Shown here one piece after another: positions 32,597 through 41,442 of a stretch of DNA of 64,000 bases. The DNA is from Paenibacillus sp. FSL K6-1330 (GTDB lineage: Bacteria > Bacillota > Bacilli > Paenibacillales > Paenibacillaceae). Each line of letters starts with the position of its first letter. Position 1 is the stretch's first letter. The stretch is taken from positions 6,668,501-6,732,500 of the forward strand of contig NZ_CP150269.1 of the NCBI RefSeq assembly GCF_037976825.1, written 5' to 3'. The notes beneath the pieces are model-generated. The model did not search any database. It saw only the letters and a program-made list of their open reading frames with translations, and was not told where the DNA came from. Made by a program: the position numbers and the translations under genes.

Positions 32597-32772
32597 GATG
32601 TGCACCTCCCGAAGACGTCCTTCTTTGTCAGAAGAATCGATATTGATCCTAGTAGAAACAACCTTGTTCTCATCGAAACTCGGTTATTTCTGCGAGATGA
32701 ATAAAACCGTTGTTCCAAAAACTGTAACAACGATCCATTCATAAAACACGCGAATTTAGGCCTACCTAAAAC

Positions 32773-32801
32773 ACTTTATCACAAGGGTAGCGCCATTTCA
32801 A
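32773..32801 (-). promoter_or_regulatory. sigma-A promoter of rpmG-secE-nusG
   Basis: Minus strand: -35 TTGAAA (32796-32801), 17-nt spacer, -10 TAAAGT (32773-32778). Start near 32766, leaving about 170 nt of leader before rpmG. Probably also feeds rplK-rplA. Confidence 0.75.
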
Positions 32802-33120
32802 GCCTTTTTCTCTCTGATTGTGGGCTGCAATAAATGCCATTGCCAGCTAGACCAGGGAATTCGTCCCCGGAATATTGTAAACACCTCGCTGTAAAAAACT
32901 GTGGCGTTTCACAGTCTTTGTCCATCCTGCATAGCATTTAGTCTATATCCAGTATGTTCAATCTTTCAACAGATGAAACACCAAATATTACACATTTTGC
33001 TTTTGCGAAAATGGACATCCTTGATTATCGTCCTATCCTGTCTGCCAACTAAAAATAATGGCGACAAAGTATACGGAGATCCTTCGCCGGCCATCCTGAT
33101 TTAAAAAACGATCAGGCAAT
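32802..33120. other. non-coding gap between sigH and the rpmG promoter
   Basis: About 320 nt without a supported gene on either strand. No tRNA-like T-arm or cloverleaf was found. A short GGGGACGAATTCCC-like palindrome lies near 32855-32870. The sigH terminator closes the region on the right. Confidence 0.5.
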
Positions 33121-33145
33121 TAAAAAAAGGCTCTGATTGAGCCTT
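33121..33145 (-). terminator. intrinsic terminator of sigH
   Basis: 7-bp stem AAGGCTC (33127-33133) and GAGCCTT (33139-33145), 5-nt loop, followed on the minus strand by seven T's. It lies 25 nt after the sigH stop. Confidence 0.9.
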
Positions 33146-33169
33146 CTGCTTCTTATCCGACACTTGCTA

Positions 33170-33814
33170 TTAATTATCCCTGACTTCCAGATAACGTTCA
33201 AGCTTGCGCTTTACCCGCTGGAGTGCATTGTCAATCGATTTTACATGACGCCTTAAATCTACCGCAATCTCTTGATAGGATCGACCGTCCAAATAGAGCA
33301 TCAGGACTTTCCGTTCCAGATCGCTTAAGATTTCTGACATCTTGTCTTCCAGGCCGACAAATTCCTCTTGATTAATAATCAGTTCCTCCGGATCGCTTAC
33401 CGCAGTGCCACAAATGACATCCAACAGTGTACGGTCCGAATCCTCATCATAAATCGGCTTGTCCAATGAGACATACGAATTGAGCGGAATATGCTTCTGT
33501 CTCGTAGCGGTCTTAATTGCCGTAATGATCTGTCTAGTAATGCAGAGCTCGGCAAAGGCCTTGAACGAAGACAGCTTATCCCCTTTAAAATCACGAATTG
33601 CCTTGTACAGCCCGATCATGCCTTCCTGGACAATATCTTCCCGGTCAGCACCAATCAGAAAATAGGAGCGGGCTTTAGCACGTACAAAATTCCGGTATTT
33701 ATTGATCAAATACTCCAGCGCCCCGCTATCACCCTCGCGGACCGCCTCGACAATGTCTTCATCGCTTATCACATCATACCCTGACAACATGACTTCCTTG
33801 AGGTCCACACTCAA
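33170..33814 (-). CDS. sigH: RNA polymerase sigma-H factor
   Basis: Sigma-H (Spo0H), about 214 residues, an alternative sigma factor for the transition state and early sporulation. Region 2 'FLIGADREDIVQEGMIGLYK' and 'FKAFAELCITRQIITAIKTA' are almost identical to the Bacillus protein; region 4 is 'LDGRSYQEIAVDLRRHVKSI'. TTG at 33814 is chosen as start (GGAGGG 6 nt upstream); a GTG two codons later is possible. The frame is open 13 codons further upstream without a ribosome site. Confidence 0.96.
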   Translation of the reverse strand: MSVDLKEVMLSGYDVISDEDIVEAVREGDSGALEYLINKYRNFVRAKARSYFLIGADREDIVQEGMIGLYKAIRDFKGDKLSSFKAFAELCITRQIITAIKTATRQKHIPLNSYVSLDKPIYDEDSDRTLLDVICGTAVSDPEELIINQEEFVGLEDKMSEILSDLERKVLMLYLDGRSYQEIAVDLRRHVKSIDNALQRVKRKLERYLEVRDN

Positions 33815-33872
33815 TAGAATCCCTCCGGCCCGGAACGCACGGTAGCCCGTCACTCTCTTGAAATATATGACA

Positions 33873-33901
33873 AGTATATATGATGTCTACTAGACCGTCA
33901 A
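33873..33901 (-). promoter_or_regulatory. sigma-A promoter of sigH
   Basis: Minus strand: -35 TTGACG (33896-33901), 17-nt spacer, -10 TATACT (33873-33878). The spacer contains a perfect 11-bp palindrome GTCTA-C-TAGAC (33885-33895) that could be an operator. In B. subtilis sigH is transcribed by sigma-A and repressed by AbrB. Confidence 0.75.
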
Positions 33902-34019
33902 CCACGTTCTACCTAAAATAGACCGATAATAACATTTAATGTAAACTTTTCCGTAGATTCATATACCGTTTTCATTCTCCAAATGAGCCGACCTTTCGTC
34001 CCTATTGTGTAAAACAGTT

Positions 34020-34541
34020 CTATTCCCTTCGCCAGCGCTCGAACATCTGTCTCACATCCGGCGGCAGCTTCCCGTCAAGTGTATTCCGGCTCTTGGTCTG
34101 CTCTTTCGTTATTTTCTGCTTCACTTCGCGCTCGCTCTGTTCCACTTCGTTTAGCAATTCCCGGGCGGACAACCTGAGTGCTCCCCGAGCAAAAATCACA
34201 TGCTGCTCAATTAAATCGCTGGTCGCCACATAAATTTTTCGCCGGCGGTGGCTGAACTCTCCGACTAGTCGTTCAATGCACTCATCTGCGGTTTCTTTTT
34301 CCTTAGTAAAAAACACCTGAACCTTGCCTTGCGTGTAGGATTTCCCCAGCCCAGGGACCCGGTATGCGTCAAAAATCACCACGACTCTGAGGCCGGAATA
34401 CGCCTGGTAATCCGCTAATTTCTCCAGCAGCAGGTCTCGCGCATCATGCATGCTGCTATTGGCGAGCTTCGCAAGATATGGCCAGCCGCCGATCATATTA
34501 TAACCGTCGACCAGCAGCACATCCCGCCAATCGGCCATCAT
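34020..34541 (-). CDS. rae1: NYN-domain ribosome-dependent endoribonuclease Rae1 (YacP)
   Basis: 173 residues of the NYN/PIN-like nuclease family. N-terminal 'VLLVDGYNMIGGWPYL' (about 8-23) carries the first catalytic Asp; 'VVVIFDAYRVPG' and 'YVATSDLIEQ' supply further acidic residues. B. subtilis Rae1 cleaves mRNA in the ribosomal A site. Starts 2 nt after rlmB, so the two are translated together. Confidence 0.9.
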   Translation of the reverse strand: MMADWRDVLLVDGYNMIGGWPYLAKLANSSMHDARDLLLEKLADYQAYSGLRVVVIFDAYRVPGLGKSYTQGKVQVFFTKEKETADECIERLVGEFSHRRRKIYVATSDLIEQHVIFARGALRLSARELLNEVEQSEREVKQKITKEQTKSRNTLDGKLPPDVRQMFERWRRE

Positions 34542-34543
34542 TG

Positions 34544-35296
34544 CTAACCTTGAAGGCGGCGACGGCGAAGCACTTCGTACATAACGACACCTGCGGCAAC
34601 AGAGGCGTTAAGCGAGTTGATTTTTCCGGCCATCGGCAGTTTCACAAGCACATCGCATTTTTCACGGATCAGACGCCCCATTCCTTTACTTTCATTACCG
34701 ATAACGATAGCAACCGGCCCGTCAAAAACTTCAGTGTCATACAATTCCTGAACAGCATCAACGACCGTCCCGACAACCCACACGCCCATTTCTTTCAGCT
34801 GATCGATGGTTTGGCCCAGATTGGTCACTCTGGCTACGGGTACATACTCTACTGCGCCAGCAGATGTTTTGGATACCGTTGCCGTTACTTGTGCGGATCT
34901 GCGCTTAGGCAGTATGACGCCATGAGCACCCGTGCAGTCTGCCGTACGGAGAATCGAGCCCAGATTGTGCGGATCCTCGATCTCGTCAAGCAGCAGCAAG
35001 AAAGGTGGTTCACCCTTTTCCTCCGCAACCTTCAGCAAATCTTCCACTTCCACATAGGCATACGGTGCCGCTTGGGCAACCACGCCTTGATGCTGTACCC
35101 CTGGAACCATCTGATCCAGCTTGCGTTTGTCCACATGCTGAATAACAATGCCCAGTTTCTTCGCTTCCGCGATGATCGGCAGGGTCAGATGTTTTTGCGC
35201 ATTTTCGGCAATCCATATTTTATTGATCGTACGTCCTGATTTGAGCGCTTCCGTTACGGAGTGCTTACCAGCTACTACTTCCTCTTCTTGCAACAT
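34544..35296 (-). CDS. rlmB: 23S rRNA (guanosine-2'-O)-methyltransferase RlmB-like
   Basis: SPOUT-class TrmH/RlmB family enzyme, 250 residues from 'MLQEEEVVAGKHSVTEALKS'. The ATG at 35296 has AGGAGGAG 6 nt upstream; the frame is open 21 codons further. N-terminal L30e-like substrate domain (about 8-80), then the knotted SAM fold with 'LDEIEDPHNLGSILRTAD', 'IVIGNESKGMGRL' and 'INSLNASVAAGVVMYE'. In B. subtilis (YacO) the exact target is uncertain. Confidence 0.9.
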   Translation of the reverse strand: MLQEEEVVAGKHSVTEALKSGRTINKIWIAENAQKHLTLPIIAEAKKLGIVIQHVDKRKLDQMVPGVQHQGVVAQAAPYAYVEVEDLLKVAEEKGEPPFLLLLDEIEDPHNLGSILRTADCTGAHGVILPKRRSAQVTATVSKTSAGAVEYVPVARVTNLGQTIDQLKEMGVWVVGTVVDAVQELYDTEVFDGPVAIVIGNESKGMGRLIREKCDVLVKLPMAGKINSLNASVAAGVVMYEVLRRRRLQG

Positions 35297-35383
35297 GTAG
35301 GTCTCCTCCTGCATATCAGCCGGCGTCCCCTTTGAGAAACACCGGCTGTATCGTTTCAATGTTGATCTCTATTGCCTGACGGT

Positions 35384-35827
35384 CTATTTAACAGACCCCT
35401 CAATAAACTCGATGCTCTTCCCAATGAGCTCGCGGAGACGATCCTGCTCCCCCGTATAATATAAATACCCAACGAGCGTCTCAAATGCCGTTGCATGCCG
35501 ATATTCGAGCACGTCGGCATTTTTGGGGATGCTGCCTGATTTGGCATTGCGTCCTTGACGCACAACATCGCGTTCTTCTTCCGTCAGCTCCGGATCCAGA
35601 TAAGCCAATATTCGGCTCTGTGCCTTCGCCGACACAAATCCTGTTGCTGTCCGGTGCAAGTGATGGGGGCGGAGATTCGCTCTTGATATCAAAAACTGCC
35701 GCACCGCCACCTCATAAATGGCATCTCCGATATAGGCAAGCACGATGGGCGGGATTAACCGGGCCGGCTTCGACGGCGGAAAATCGAACCAGCCTACCGC
35801 GGGATCATGATGCTCAGGCCCGCTCAT
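35384..35827 (-). CDS. mrnC: Mini-ribonuclease III
   Basis: 147 residues, an RNase III catalytic domain without a double-stranded RNA-binding domain. In Bacillus it matures 23S rRNA ends. 'PPIVLAYIGDAIYEVAVRQF' (about 26-45) is the catalytic signature with the acidic residue in 'GDAIYE'; 'AFETLVGYLYYTGEQDRLRE' is the second signature helix. Overlaps the cysS stop by 4 nt (ATGA). Confidence 0.95.
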   Translation of the reverse strand: MSGPEHHDPAVGWFDFPPSKPARLIPPIVLAYIGDAIYEVAVRQFLISRANLRPHHLHRTATGFVSAKAQSRILAYLDPELTEEERDVVRQGRNAKSGSIPKNADVLEYRHATAFETLVGYLYYTGEQDRLRELIGKSIEFIEGSVK

Positions 35828-37230
35828 TTACGCCGCCAGCGCATACCTTGCGCCGTATCCTCAAGCACGATGCCTTCGTCCGCCAGCTTGTCGCGGATTT
35901 CATCCGCTCGCGCCCAGTTTTTATTCTTCCGGGCTTCGATACGTTCGGCAATCAGAGCTTCAATCTCCTCATCCAGCAATTCATCCGTGCCTGTATTTAC
36001 GATGCGCAGCACGCCGTTCATTTCGTTGAAAGCACGCAGCACTTCATGCAGGTCAGCCGCAGGAATCGAGGCTTCCTTCAGCAGCTGATTCGCCTCGCTG
36101 GCCCATTGGAACATGGCGGTGATGGCATCCGGCGTGTTGAAATCATCCTGCATTTTCTGGTGGAATTCGACAAGGACGGCCGATATTTTATCCGCAACTT
36201 CCTGGCTTACGTTATCGTCCTTCGAACCGATCGCGGTACTCAATCGATGCTCGACATTAGCCGCCGCATTCGCCAGACGTTCCACGCTGTTCTGTGCCTG
36301 CTCCATCACCTCATCGCTATAATTCAGCGGGTTGCGGTAGTGGGTGGACAACATGAAATAGCGGACAGCTTCTTTTGTATATTGTTCACGAAGTTCCTTA
36401 ACCAATACACCATTACCTAGCGATTTCGACATTTTCTCGTTATTGATGCGGATATAACCATTGTGCATCCAATAGTTCGCCAGCGGTTTGCCTGTCAGCG
36501 CCTCGGACTGCGCCACTTCGCATTCATGGTGCGGAAACTGGAGGTCTTGACCGCCGCCATGGATATCCAGCGTATCCCCGAGATAACGACGGGCCATGGC
36601 GGAGCACTCAATATGCCAGCCCGGGCGGCCGTCGCCCCAAGGGCTGCTCCAGTAGATCTCTCCGGGCTTCGCAGCTTTCCATAGCACGAAGTCCTCCGGG
36701 TTTTCTTTCCGCTTATCCACTTCAATCCGGATACCAAATTGCAGCTCATCGAGATTTTGCTGGGACAGCTTGCCGTAATCGTCAAATTTGCGGGTCCGGT
36801 AAAAGACATCTCCCCCGTTCTCATAAGCAAAGTCGCGGTCAATGAGCTCCTGGATAAATTCAATAATGCTCTCCATATTGTCCGTTACCCGCGGATTTAA
36901 TGTCGCTCTCGGTATACCGAGACCGTCCAGATCTTCGTAATAGGCGTTAATAAACTTATCCGCGACCTCCGGAACGGTAGTACCGGTTTGCTCCGCTTTC
37001 CGGATCATTTTGTCATCTACATCCGTAAAGTTCACCACGTAATTCACATCATTACCCTGATTCTCAAAATAAGCTCGAACCACGTCGAAAAAGATCATCG
37101 GACGGGCATTCCCGATATGGATATAATCGTACACGGTAGGACCGCACACGTAGATCTTTACCTTTCCAGGTTCCTGAGCAACAAACGTTTCTTTCATACG
37201 GGTTAACGTGTTATAGATTTGAAGTGCCAT
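35824..37230 (-). CDS. cysS: cysteinyl-tRNA synthetase
   Basis: Class I aminoacyl-tRNA synthetase, 468 residues. Class signature 'HIGN' in 'YDYIHIGNARPM' (about 34-45) and 'KMSKS' in 'NEKMSKSLGN' (about 265-274); zinc-ligand Cys in 'YVCGPTVYD' and 'WHIECSAMA', with His in 'FPHHECEVAQ'. DALR-like anticodon domain at the C-terminus. It follows cysE by 58 nt in a T-box-controlled unit. Confidence 0.98.
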   Translation of the reverse strand: MALQIYNTLTRMKETFVAQEPGKVKIYVCGPTVYDYIHIGNARPMIFFDVVRAYFENQGNDVNYVVNFTDVDDKMIRKAEQTGTTVPEVADKFINAYYEDLDGLGIPRATLNPRVTDNMESIIEFIQELIDRDFAYENGGDVFYRTRKFDDYGKLSQQNLDELQFGIRIEVDKRKENPEDFVLWKAAKPGEIYWSSPWGDGRPGWHIECSAMARRYLGDTLDIHGGGQDLQFPHHECEVAQSEALTGKPLANYWMHNGYIRINNEKMSKSLGNGVLVKELREQYTKEAVRYFMLSTHYRNPLNYSDEVMEQAQNSVERLANAAANVEHRLSTAIGSKDDNVSQEVADKISAVLVEFHQKMQDDFNTPDAITAMFQWASEANQLLKEASIPAADLHEVLRAFNEMNGVLRIVNTGTDELLDEEIEALIAERIEARKNKNWARADEIRDKLADEGIVLEDTAQGMRWRRK

Positions 37231-37288
37231 AAGGTATCATCTCAATCCTTTCATTCCATCGCTTATTGTTCCTTCACGGCTTGCGGGT

Positions 37289-37978
37289 TTACTCTTCTTT
37301 GGCCGAAGACACAACGACCTCGGATACCATGCCTTTAGGCTGGTTTCGTTTGCTCTCATGAAGCTCCGCCCGGAGCTGATCGATCTCCTTCTGCATTGAA
37401 CGCAGCATATCCACAATCGGATCGGGCAGATTCGTGTGATCCAGCCGGTCGCGCACCCGCTCCCCGTTCTGTTTCACAATTTTTCCCGGATTGCCGACAA
37501 CGGTGCTGTTTTGGGGGACTGGTCTTAGTACGACTGCATTGGAACCAATGTTACAGTTATCCCCAATCGTAAAGGAACCTAGCACTTTCGCCCCCGATCC
37601 GATGACCACGTTGTTGCCGATGGTCGGGTGCCGCTTGCCTTTCTCCTTACCGGTTCCACCAAGCGTAACCCCTTGGTAGATCACCACGTCATCCCCAATC
37701 TCACAGGTCTCTCCAATGACAACCCCCATCCCATGGTCTATGAACAGCCGATGCCCGATACGGGCTCCCGGATGAATCTCAATCCCTGTCATAAACCGGC
37801 TGAACTGGGAGATCAACCGGGCCAGCGTATACCATCGCCGCTTAAATAATGCATGAGCTACCCGGTGCGCCCACAGTGCGTGAAGCCCCGAGTAGGTGAA
37901 TACCACTTCAAAAAGTCCCCGGGCAGCCGGGTCATTCTCGAACACTGTCCGAATATCCGATTTCATCTGTTTAAACAT
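37289..37978 (-). CDS. cysE: serine O-acetyltransferase
   Basis: First enzyme of cysteine synthesis: serine + acetyl-CoA to O-acetylserine. 229 residues from '[19 protein letters not shown]'; GAGGGAG lies 5 nt before the ATG at 37978, while the frame is open 17 codons further. The hexapeptide beta-helix runs from '[20 protein letters not shown]' through '[20 protein letters not shown]'. The C-terminus carries a hydrophilic extension after '[12 protein letters not shown]'. Confidence 0.97.
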   Translation of the reverse strand: MFKQMKSDIRTVFENDPAARGLFEVVFTYSGLHALWAHRVAHALFKRRWYTLARLISQFSRFMTGIEIHPGARIGHRLFIDHGMGVVIGETCEIGDDVVIYQGVTLGGTGKEKGKRHPTIGNNVVIGSGAKVLGSFTIGDNCNIGSNAVVLRPVPQNSTVVGNPGKIVKQNGERVRDRLDHTNLPDPIVDMLRSMQKEIDQLRAELHESKRNQPKGMVSEVVVSSAKEE

Positions 37979-38045
37979 GAACGCTCCCTCTTTCCCCTCT
38001 TCCAATCGCGCATGCAACTTGCCATCCATCGTTATTCCTGTAAAT

Positions 38046-38080
38046 AAAAAACGCCCCTGCAGCTTATCGCTGCAGAGGCG
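38046..38080 (-). terminator. T-box terminator before cysE
   Basis: Stem CGCCCCTGCAG (38052-38062) with CTGCAGAGGCG (38070-38080), one wobble pair, then six T's on the minus strand (38046-38051). It lies just after the T-box sequence and 68 nt before cysE, so it is the regulated terminator. Confidence 0.9.
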
Positions 38081-38345
38081 CTAGACCGCGGTTCCACTCT
38101 GCTTAGAACCGGCACAAGCCTCCTCCCTTCGTCAGGGACGGATTCTACCGATTCTCTTCATGTCATTAACGGCAGACGACCGGCATGATCTAACGATTGT
38201 GTTCGCTTCAACCATGCAGCTCACAGGTGCATTTCCGCTGCAGGCGACGGGACAACTCTCAGCCGGCAAATTCAAGTGGTCCTTGTCTTCTGCCGATTGT
38301 CCTCTCTGGAACGTGCCTGTTTTACGCGTACTTCTCCTGATCGTA
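38046..38345 (-). promoter_or_regulatory. T-box riboswitch of the cysE-cysS operon
   Basis: The minus strand carries the T-box consensus variant AGAGTGGAACCGCG at 38087-38100, which pairs with the acceptor end of an uncharged tRNA to form the antiterminator. The regulated terminator follows. Upstream, a Stem I-like region (about 38230-38345) includes an AGAGAGG motif near 38305. The tRNA-Cys specificity is inferred from the downstream genes; the specifier codon was not resolved with confidence. Confidence 0.9.
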
Positions 38346-38400
38346 GCTTTTGTACGTTTATATTTGTTGATCTATGTGAAGGAAACAACGCTCTATAGAA

Positions 38401-38529
38401 CGCTGCGCTGACGGATTGTGCTTCCGATCGCTGTTGCCTTCCGATTTCTTTAACGATATCACATAGGTGGAAATCGGAAGACAAAGGCGAACGCTTCGCT
38501 TCTACAGCACAATTCCGTCCTCTCCGCTG
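38401..38529. repeat. structured dispersed repeat, copy A
   Basis: 129-bp element between gltX and the cysE T-box. Outer stem: CGGATTGTGCT (38412-38422) with AGCACAATTCCG (38506-38517), one bulge. Inner stem: CTTCCGATTTC (38438-38448) with GAAATCGGAAG (38470-38480), 11 bp, loop 21 nt. Conserved unpaired blocks CGATCGCTGTT and AAAGGCGAACGC, and tail TCCGTCCTCTCCGCTG. A second copy lies at 46900-47027. Confidence 0.8.
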
Positions 38530-38651
38530 CTTCTCCGTATGAGTTGTTGCTACCTAACCTAGATCAAAGAATATTTCACTTATAGTTTGGTGTAATTATA
38601 ACTGATGATATACGGGCTGACAAGGAACGTTTATTCGAAGAAGCGCCCGAA

Positions 38652-40115
38652 TTATGCGCCCTTGATCTGAGAACGCAAACGGTCAAGCACACGATCCTTA
38701 CCAAGCAGCCAAATCGTCTGGTTCAGGTCCCGGCCATGAGTTTGTCCCGTCAAGGCTACGCGGATCGGCATAAAGAGCTGTTTGCCCTTAAATCCGGTCT
38801 CCTTCTGGACTTCCTTGATCAGTGCCGCAATCTTCGGAGCGTTAAACTCATCCGACTGCTCGATCTTCGCAAGGAATGCCGACAATACGGCGGGCACCTG
38901 CTCGCCGCCCATCACTTCAATCCCTTCGGAATCCAGCTCCAGATGTGTGCGGAAGAACACTTCCGACAGATCCACGATATCCGAAGCAGCAGTCAACTGC
39001 TCCTGATAGAGCGCCACGAGCGCGCGTGCCCATTCCTCTTGCTCGGCCGTAAGCTCGGACGGCAAGCGACTGGCTTTCTGCAAATGCGGAATGGCTAGAT
39101 CGGCAATCCGATCCGGATCCGCATTCTTGATATACGTGTTGTTCAGATGAGCCAGCTTGTTTGTATCGAATACCGCCGGGCTCTTGGATAATCGATGCTC
39201 ATCAAAGATCGAGATCAACTGCTCTTGGGAGAACACTTCCTCTTCCCCTTCCGGAGACCAGCCAAGCAGCGAGATGAAGTTGAACAGCGCTTCAGGCAAA
39301 TAGCCAAGCTGGTCATACTGCTCAATGAACTGAATAATCGATTCATTACGCTTGCTCAGCTTCTTATGATCCTCGCCCACGATCAGGGTCATATGTCCGA
39401 ACTGAGGCGGCTCCCAGCCAAAGGCTTCATAGATCATCAGCTGACGCGGCGTATTGGAGATATGATCCTCCCCGCGGAGCACATGGCTGATCTTCATCAG
39501 ATGATCGTCCAAAGCTACAGCGAAATTGTAGGTAGGAATGCCGTCTTTTTTAACGATGACGAAGTCGCCCGTCTCTTTGCTGTTAAACGAAATCGTGCCC
39601 TTCACCATATCATCGAACGTGTAGATACGATCTTCTGGAACGCGGAAGCGGATGCTGGCCACACGACCTTCAGCCTCAAGTGCCTGACGCTGCTCTTCCG
39701 TCAAATCCCGGTGCTTCCCGGAATAGCGCGGTGTTTCGCCGCGAGCCATCTGCTCTTCCCGCTCCTGCTCCAGCTCTTCCTCCGTGCAATAGCAGCGGTA
39801 AGCAAGCCCGCGATCCAGAAGGTCCTGCCAATACTCTTTATAAATATCAAGACGCTCGGTCTGGCGATAAGGTCCGTACTCGCCTCCGACATCCACGCTC
39901 TCATCCCAGTCCATACCCAGCCACTTCAAGTATTTCAGCTGGCTTTGCTCTCCGCCTTCTACGTTGCGTTTTACATCTGTATCCTCGATGCGGATAATGA
40001 ATTTCCCGTTGTTCTTGCGGGCAAATAAATAATTGAATAATGCCGTTCTGGCATTGCCGATATGTAAATGTCCCGTTGGACTCGGTGCATAGCGCACGCG
40101 GACTTCTCCGGTCAT
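38652..40115 (-). CDS. gltX: glutamyl-tRNA synthetase
   Basis: Class I synthetase, 487 residues. '[20 protein letters not shown]' (about 9-28) contains the HIGH-type motif HIGN and 'KLSKRN' (about 253-258) the KMSKS-type loop. '[10 protein letters not shown]' and the C-terminal anticodon domain follow. In Bacillales without GlnRS it is non-discriminating and also charges tRNA-Gln; no glnS is seen here. It follows ispF by 69 nt. Confidence 0.98.
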   Translation of the reverse strand: MTGEVRVRYAPSPTGHLHIGNARTALFNYLFARKNNGKFIIRIEDTDVKRNVEGGEQSQLKYLKWLGMDWDESVDVGGEYGPYRQTERLDIYKEYWQDLLDRGLAYRCYCTEEELEQEREEQMARGETPRYSGKHRDLTEEQRQALEAEGRVASIRFRVPEDRIYTFDDMVKGTISFNSKETGDFVIVKKDGIPTYNFAVALDDHLMKISHVLRGEDHISNTPRQLMIYEAFGWEPPQFGHMTLIVGEDHKKLSKRNESIIQFIEQYDQLGYLPEALFNFISLLGWSPEGEEEVFSQEQLISIFDEHRLSKSPAVFDTNKLAHLNNTYIKNADPDRIADLAIPHLQKASRLPSELTAEQEEWARALVALYQEQLTAASDIVDLSEVFFRTHLELDSEGIEVMGGEQVPAVLSAFLAKIEQSDEFNAPKIAALIKEVQKETGFKGKQLFMPIRVALTGQTHGRDLNQTIWLLGKDRVLDRLRSQIKGA

Positions 40116-40184
40116 TGTAACCCCTCCGCTTCCCTATTCTTTCAAGATTCCTCGCTCAAAAAACTCCCTTATTGAACACATACT

Positions 40185-40673
40185 TCAAGATGATAGCATA
40201 CCTTTTACGAGGCAGACAACCGATTGCGCGGCGATACCTTCGCCCCTGCCAGCAAACCCGAGCTGCTCGGTGGTGGTCGCCTTCACGTTAACCTGATCCA
40301 CCTCGGCATCCAGCGCTTTGGCGATCACTTCCGCCATTTGCGGAATATATGGTGCCATCTTCGGCTTCTGTGCAATTATCGTAGAATCGATATTACCAAG
40401 TGTATACCCGCGTTCCTTCGCCATGACCCATACCTGTTCCAAAAGCTTCAGGCTGTCGGCGTCTTTAAAGGCAGGATCGTTATCGGGAAAGTGACGACCA
40501 ATGTCGCCAAGCCCAAGCGCTCCCAAAATCGCGTCCGTTACGGCGTGCAGCAGCACGTCGGCATCGGAGTGCCCGAGAAGCCCCTTGTCATAAGGAATCG
40601 TGACGCCTCCGATGATGCACGGCCTTCCTTCTACGAGCTGATGTACGTCAAACCCCTGTCCTACTCGAATCAT
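40185..40673 (-). CDS. ispF: 2-C-methyl-D-erythritol 2,4-cyclodiphosphate synthase
   Basis: MEP pathway enzyme IspF, 162 residues. '[20 protein letters not shown]' carries the metal-binding Asp and His (D9, H11), '[20 protein letters not shown]' the third ligand His and the signature, 'GDIGRHFPD' the substrate loop. Its start overlaps the ispD stop by 4 nt, so IspD and IspF are translated together. Confidence 0.98.
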   Translation of the reverse strand: MIRVGQGFDVHQLVEGRPCIIGGVTIPYDKGLLGHSDADVLLHAVTDAILGALGLGDIGRHFPDNDPAFKDADSLKLLEQVWVMAKERGYTLGNIDSTIIAQKPKMAPYIPQMAEVIAKALDAEVDQVNVKATTTEQLGFAGRGEGIAAQSVVCLVKGMLSS

Positions 40674-41365
40674 CCCATGTCCTCTCCCTTACGTTTCTGT
40701 AAAAAAGCTGCATATTCCAGATCCTCCGGTGTGGTGATCTTAATATTGCTGTATTTCCCCTCCACCACGGTTACCGGATGTCCTGCTCGCTCCATCAGCA
40801 TGGCATCGTCAGTGCCTGTAAACCCATCCTTCGCAGCAGCCTCATGTGCAGACAGCAAGTCGGAAAGACGAAAAGCCTGTGGGGTCTGGACGGCCCACAG
40901 ACTTTGACGGTCGGGGGTGCCTGTAATCAGCCCCTTACCGTTCACCTGTTTAATCGTATCCTTCACGGGGACCCCAAGTACCGAGGCGCCCTCACGGATT
41001 GCCGCATCGCGGCAGGCTTCAATTTCCTCTTGCGTTACAAACGGCCTTACGCCGTCATGTATCATTACCCACTCTGAAGAAATTTGCTTGATGCCCTGGT
41101 ATACGGACTGCTGCCTCTCGCTTCCCCCGGGGATTACAGCGGACACCTTGTTCAAACTGTATTCCTGAATCCAGGATTCGCAGCGAGGGACATCCTCTAT
41201 CCCCGTCACAAGCACAATTTCCTGCAGCCATGGTATCCGGCTGAATGCTTCAAGCGTATGAACGATAATGGGCTTTCCATTCAGAGCCAAGTACTGCTTG
41301 CTCTCCCGGGTGCCCATCCTCGTTCCTTTTCCCGCCGCTACAATAACAGCGCCGAAGTTACTCAT
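40670..41365 (-). CDS. ispD: 2-C-methyl-D-erythritol 4-phosphate cytidylyltransferase
   Basis: MEP pathway enzyme IspD, 231 residues from '[18 protein letters not shown]'. The nucleotide-binding '[12 protein letters not shown]' is at the N-terminus, with '[16 protein letters not shown]' and '[11 protein letters not shown]' later. CAGGAG lies about 11 nt upstream of the ATG at 41365; a TTG directly before it is an alternative start. Confidence 0.97.
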   Translation of the reverse strand: MSNFGAVIVAAGKGTRMGTRESKQYLALNGKPIIVHTLEAFSRIPWLQEIVLVTGIEDVPRCESWIQEYSLNKVSAVIPGGSERQQSVYQGIKQISSEWVMIHDGVRPFVTQEEIEACRDAAIREGASVLGVPVKDTIKQVNGKGLITGTPDRQSLWAVQTPQAFRLSDLLSAHEAAAKDGFTGTDDAMLMERAGHPVTVVEGKYSNIKITTPEDLEYAAFLQKRKGEDMG

Positions 41366-41442
41366 CAAGCACCAAACTCCTGTCTCACCCAACACGTCCC
41401 AAACGGACGAATAGCGGATATGTATATCCCCATCATACCCCT

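Noticed and set aside
32462..32704. Plus-strand frame over rpmG
   Set aside because: It runs opposite the real L33 gene (zinc Cys pairs, ribosome site) and lacks its own signals.
32597..33169. Possible tRNA gene in the sigH-rpmG gap
   Set aside because: No GTTCGA-type T-arm or cloverleaf pairing found on either strand.
38160..38411. Open frame across the T-box leader
   Set aside because: The region is explained by the T-box riboswitch; the frame has no ribosome site or similarity.
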